64,000 nucleotides of DNA from an uncultured Lachnospira sp. (GTDB lineage Bacteria; Bacillota; Clostridia; Lachnospirales; Lachnospiraceae). How positions within the stretch are numbered: position 1 is the first letter of the stretch; each line of letters starts with the position of its first letter. Below are positions 62,009 through 64,000 of the stretch, in pieces. The stretch is from NCBI GenBank assembly GCA_910589305.1, contig CAJUTV010000006.1, positions 62,001 through 126,000 of the forward strand, read 5' to 3'. Made by a program: the position numbers and the translations under genes. The notes under the pieces are model-generated. The model made no database searches. It saw only the letters and a list, made by a program, of their open reading frames with translations, and was not told the DNA's origin.

Positions 62009-62113
62009 TATCAAATGAATATTCATAATCCACTTTGTTGCTTGCTCATAACCTCATTGCCGCTTTGTGACATTTTTTAACTGAAAACGCAATTCTTCCC
62101 TAATAAGGTTAAT
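62009..62113 (+). mobile_element. Dispersed mobile-like repeat, copy 10 (complete, short middle)
   Basis: ATCAAATGAATATTCATAATCC start, TTGTTGCTTGCTCATAACCTCA, CTTTGTGACATTTTTTAACT shared with copy 1, and CTAATAAGGTTAAT at the end. It lies just upstream of the P-loop ATPase start codon. Confidence 0.65.
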
Positions 62114-62262
62114 CTCTTTTTATTGTTATTATATTACATTTTGCAATTTAGCAAAATATTTATTTGAACTTATATTATACATTTTATATCGTATATTTTT
62201 ATATTATTAATATATATAATCAATATAAATATATTATATTGTCCAAAAAATTAATAAAAATA

Positions 62263-64000
62263 CTACACTTTATTTATCTCGCCTTTTGTAATGGTTTTTA
62301 TAACCATATCTAAAAACTGCTGTCTATCTGGTATAGCTATTTCGTACATGGTATTATTTTGAGTATTCCACAACACGCCCTTTTCCAAATCCAAAGCTAT
62401 CATATAGCAGGCACATTGCAGAAAATGCTCATGGCTAAGCTGTGAAACAAATTTTAATTCATATACAACATTATCTTTTAAGACATCTATTCTGCCTCTT
62501 ATGTTGTATGTTTCGCCGCGTTTATCTCTAAATTCAATAAAACATTCCTTTTGAACTTCCTCATCAGGAGTAAAAATGCTTTTTAAACGATTATATATGT
62601 TGTTGGCTTGTTCTTTTGTTACAAAAGGTCTTTGTACTTGTGTTACATATCTATCCTGATACGTTTCATATGCTGTAAGATAAAGTATTTTATCATCAAG
62701 TGTCATATCTTCTTTAATCGATAAGCGCGGTCTATCACTATGTATATCTTGAGCATATTCTATTTCACTGTCTATATCATAATTTTTAAAAAAACTAGCT
62801 TCCTGATATATGCCAATACAAGGCGATAAGTCTATCATTCCATCATTATTTTTTATATAAATGGTTTCATGGTTTTTTAAATGTACTCTCTTTGTTTTTA
62901 ACAGCTTATAACATTCCTCTACATCTTCTTTATACTTAAAATCAAACATTTCAGATATGTAAAACGGTCTAATAAAACGATTTTTTGTCAACGGTTTTAT
63001 AGATAATGTTTCATCCGATAAAGGGGTATATTGACCGCTTTGTGCAAAAATAATTTTTTCTTTTCCGCGACTTGCTGCTACACAAAAGATATTTCTTAAA
63101 ATTTCATAATTGACCATTGGCTTATTAATTCTTAACTGCCAATATTCTTCTGTAAAATCAAACACTACACATATCTTGCGTTCAAGCCCTTTACTGCTGT
63201 CATACGTTGTAAAAATAGCAATATCATTTGATGAAAAAAGATTTCTTCTGTCTTCATCTACAATACTTGCATAGACTGTATTTTTATTAAATATATCTTT
63301 ATAATTTTTCTCAAGTTGGTTTAAAACAGTTGTCATATCTCCTGTTCTTGAGCCAAGACAAAGAATATCTGCGGGATTTTGGTTTGCAAGAAATTCTATA
63401 ATTTTATTAAGCGGCATATGTTCCACAGAACAGCTCTTATTTACTCCAACAATATCCTTTTCCCAAATATTTCCTAACTGTGCGGCAATACCCGAAGAAA
63501 GCCGGAAACATTGTGTAAAATGCAAAAGGGTATATTCTCCTAAAAACTCTTGGATAAATTTAAGAACATCTAACGTTGTTTTGTCATATATCTTTTGCTT
63601 CATATCACCAACTGCTATAATTTGCATATCAGCATTTTGTTCTTTAATATATAAAAGCATTTCTGCAATTTCCTGCTCAATATCCTGATATTCATCAAGA
63701 ACTAACATATCATAATTTGCAAGCGTTGGTTTTTGTCTATTAAATTCTTGTATTGAATCAGAAGCACTTGTTTTAATACGCATTCTACATAAAATCATAT
63801 AAGCAAATCCATGATAATTTTGAACACATACATTGTTTGCCTTGATTTTTGCTTTTGCATCGATTTTTAAAAGCCTATTATATGTCAAATAAAGTATTTT
63901 TTTGTCGCAAAATTCATTGCACAATGCTTGTATGGCTGTCGTCTTTCCGCTTCCAATACAGGCATCAACTAAAATATTTTTTCCTTGTTTTGCTGTTTTT
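62263..64000 (-). CDS. UvrD-like SF1 helicase with probable PD-(D/E)XK nuclease domain, N-terminus cut by window edge
   Basis: The frame runs off the right edge. It begins in the window with N-I-L-V-D-A-C-I-G-S-G-K-T-T (Walker A), so only a few residues are missing. Then L-D-E-Y-Q-D (motif II), F-T-Q-C-F-R-L (motif IV region), T-T-Y-D-S-S-K-G-L-E and V-A-A-S-R-G (motif VI). The last 130 residues (R-G-R-I-D-V-L, Y-E-L-K-F-V) fit a RecB-type nuclease core: D-x14-E-x-K. Such fusions process DNA ends in repair or phage defence. It is divergent neither from nor fused with the ATPase-TPR pair but lies on the same strand, 270 bases upstream of it. A stop is at 62263. Confidence 0.85.
   Translation of the reverse strand, partial: KTAKQGKNILVDACIGSGKTTAIQALCNEFCDKKILYLTYNRLLKIDAKAKIKANNVCVQNYHGFAYMILCRMRIKTSASDSIQEFNRQKPTLANYDMLVLDEYQDIEQEIAEMLLYIKEQNADMQIIAVGDMKQKIYDKTTLDVLKFIQEFLGEYTLLHFTQCFRLSSGIAAQLGNIWEKDIVGVNKSCSVEHMPLNKIIEFLANQNPADILCLGSRTGDMTTVLNQLEKNYKDIFNKNTVYASIVDEDRRNLFSSNDIAIFTTYDSSKGLERKICVVFDFTEEYWQLRINKPMVNYEILRNIFCVAASRGKEKIIFAQSGQYTPLSDETLSIKPLTKNRFIRPFYISEMFDFKYKEDVEECYKLLKTKRVHLKNHETIYIKNNDGMIDLSPCIGIYQEASFFKNYDIDSEIEYAQDIHSDRPRLSIKEDMTLDDKILYLTAYETYQDRYVTQVQRPFVTKEQANNIYNRLKSIFTPDEEVQKECFIEFRDKRGETYNIRGRIDVLKDNVVYELKFVSQLSHEHFLQCACYMIALDLEKGVLWNTQNNTMYEIAIPDRQQFLDMVIKTITKGEINKV

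Overview
The window is AT-rich DNA of a low-GC Firmicute, most likely a Clostridia member of the Lachnospiraceae type. The evidence is the short archaeal-type prolyl-tRNA synthetase, a PPi-type phosphofructokinase (PKTIDND), a reverse rubrerythrin with its own PerR, a TSCPD-domain protein, sporulation-linked genes (YtvI-like, CotS-like), strong AGGAGG ribosome sites and sigma-A promoters. No species is claimed.

Layout. 1-14.7 kb (minus) is a surface-glycan region: two GT2 transferases (one cut by the left edge), a PIG-V-like mannosyltransferase, a YfhO-type membrane protein, a ManC-cupin-ManA fusion, a polyprenyl sugar-phosphate transferase, a DegT aminotransferase, a PEGA lipoprotein, a CotS-like kinase and a membrane-anchored sigma-like protein with an acidic repeat tail. 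14.8-24.6 kb holds housekeeping genes (cca, proS, a YtvI-like permease, an RluA-type synthase, a two-component system, murA) and an Asn/Gly/Tyr-repeat membrane protein. 25-34 kb holds an M23/LysM/G5 hydrolase, a lone OLD-type ATPase-nuclease, a flavin reductase, an HD protein and a MacB-like ABC exporter. 34-42 kb holds pfp, dtd, pgi, mtnN, a murG-type gene, perR and reverse rubrerythrin; the last two carry matching PerR-like palindromes. 42-44.4 kb is an arsR-arsP-trx-arsC operon. 45-53.6 kb holds a DUF4303 protein, cysK, a second two-component system with an ABC-2 exporter, and an XRE regulator. 53.7-55.6 kb has a vWA/DUF2828 (Ro60/TROVE-like) gene whose 5' leader is packed with tRNA-like RNAs. 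55.7-58.2 kb is a TetR-ABC-FtsX efflux unit. 58.8-64 kb holds a P-loop ATPase coupled to a kinesin-light-chain-type TPR protein, then a UvrD-like helicase with a probable nuclease tail, cut by the right edge.

The most notable locus is 53.7-55.7 kb. Two RNAs keep canonical acceptor, D and T arms but have 41-47 nt inserted at the anticodon loop. Both inserts have the same plan: A/U helix, hairpin, then UAAC(C)AGC. One or two more tRNA-like modules follow, and then the Ro60-like gene. I read this as a tRNA-mimic ribonucleoprotein system.

Two dispersed repeat families also run through the window. One is a roughly 105-160 bp mobile-looking element (ten full or partial copies, one splitting a membrane-protein pseudogene). 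The other is a CTGTYGCA stem-loop found at gene 3' ends. The main cell-biology themes are surface glycan synthesis, envelope stress and export, peroxide and arsenic resistance, and possible defence modules.
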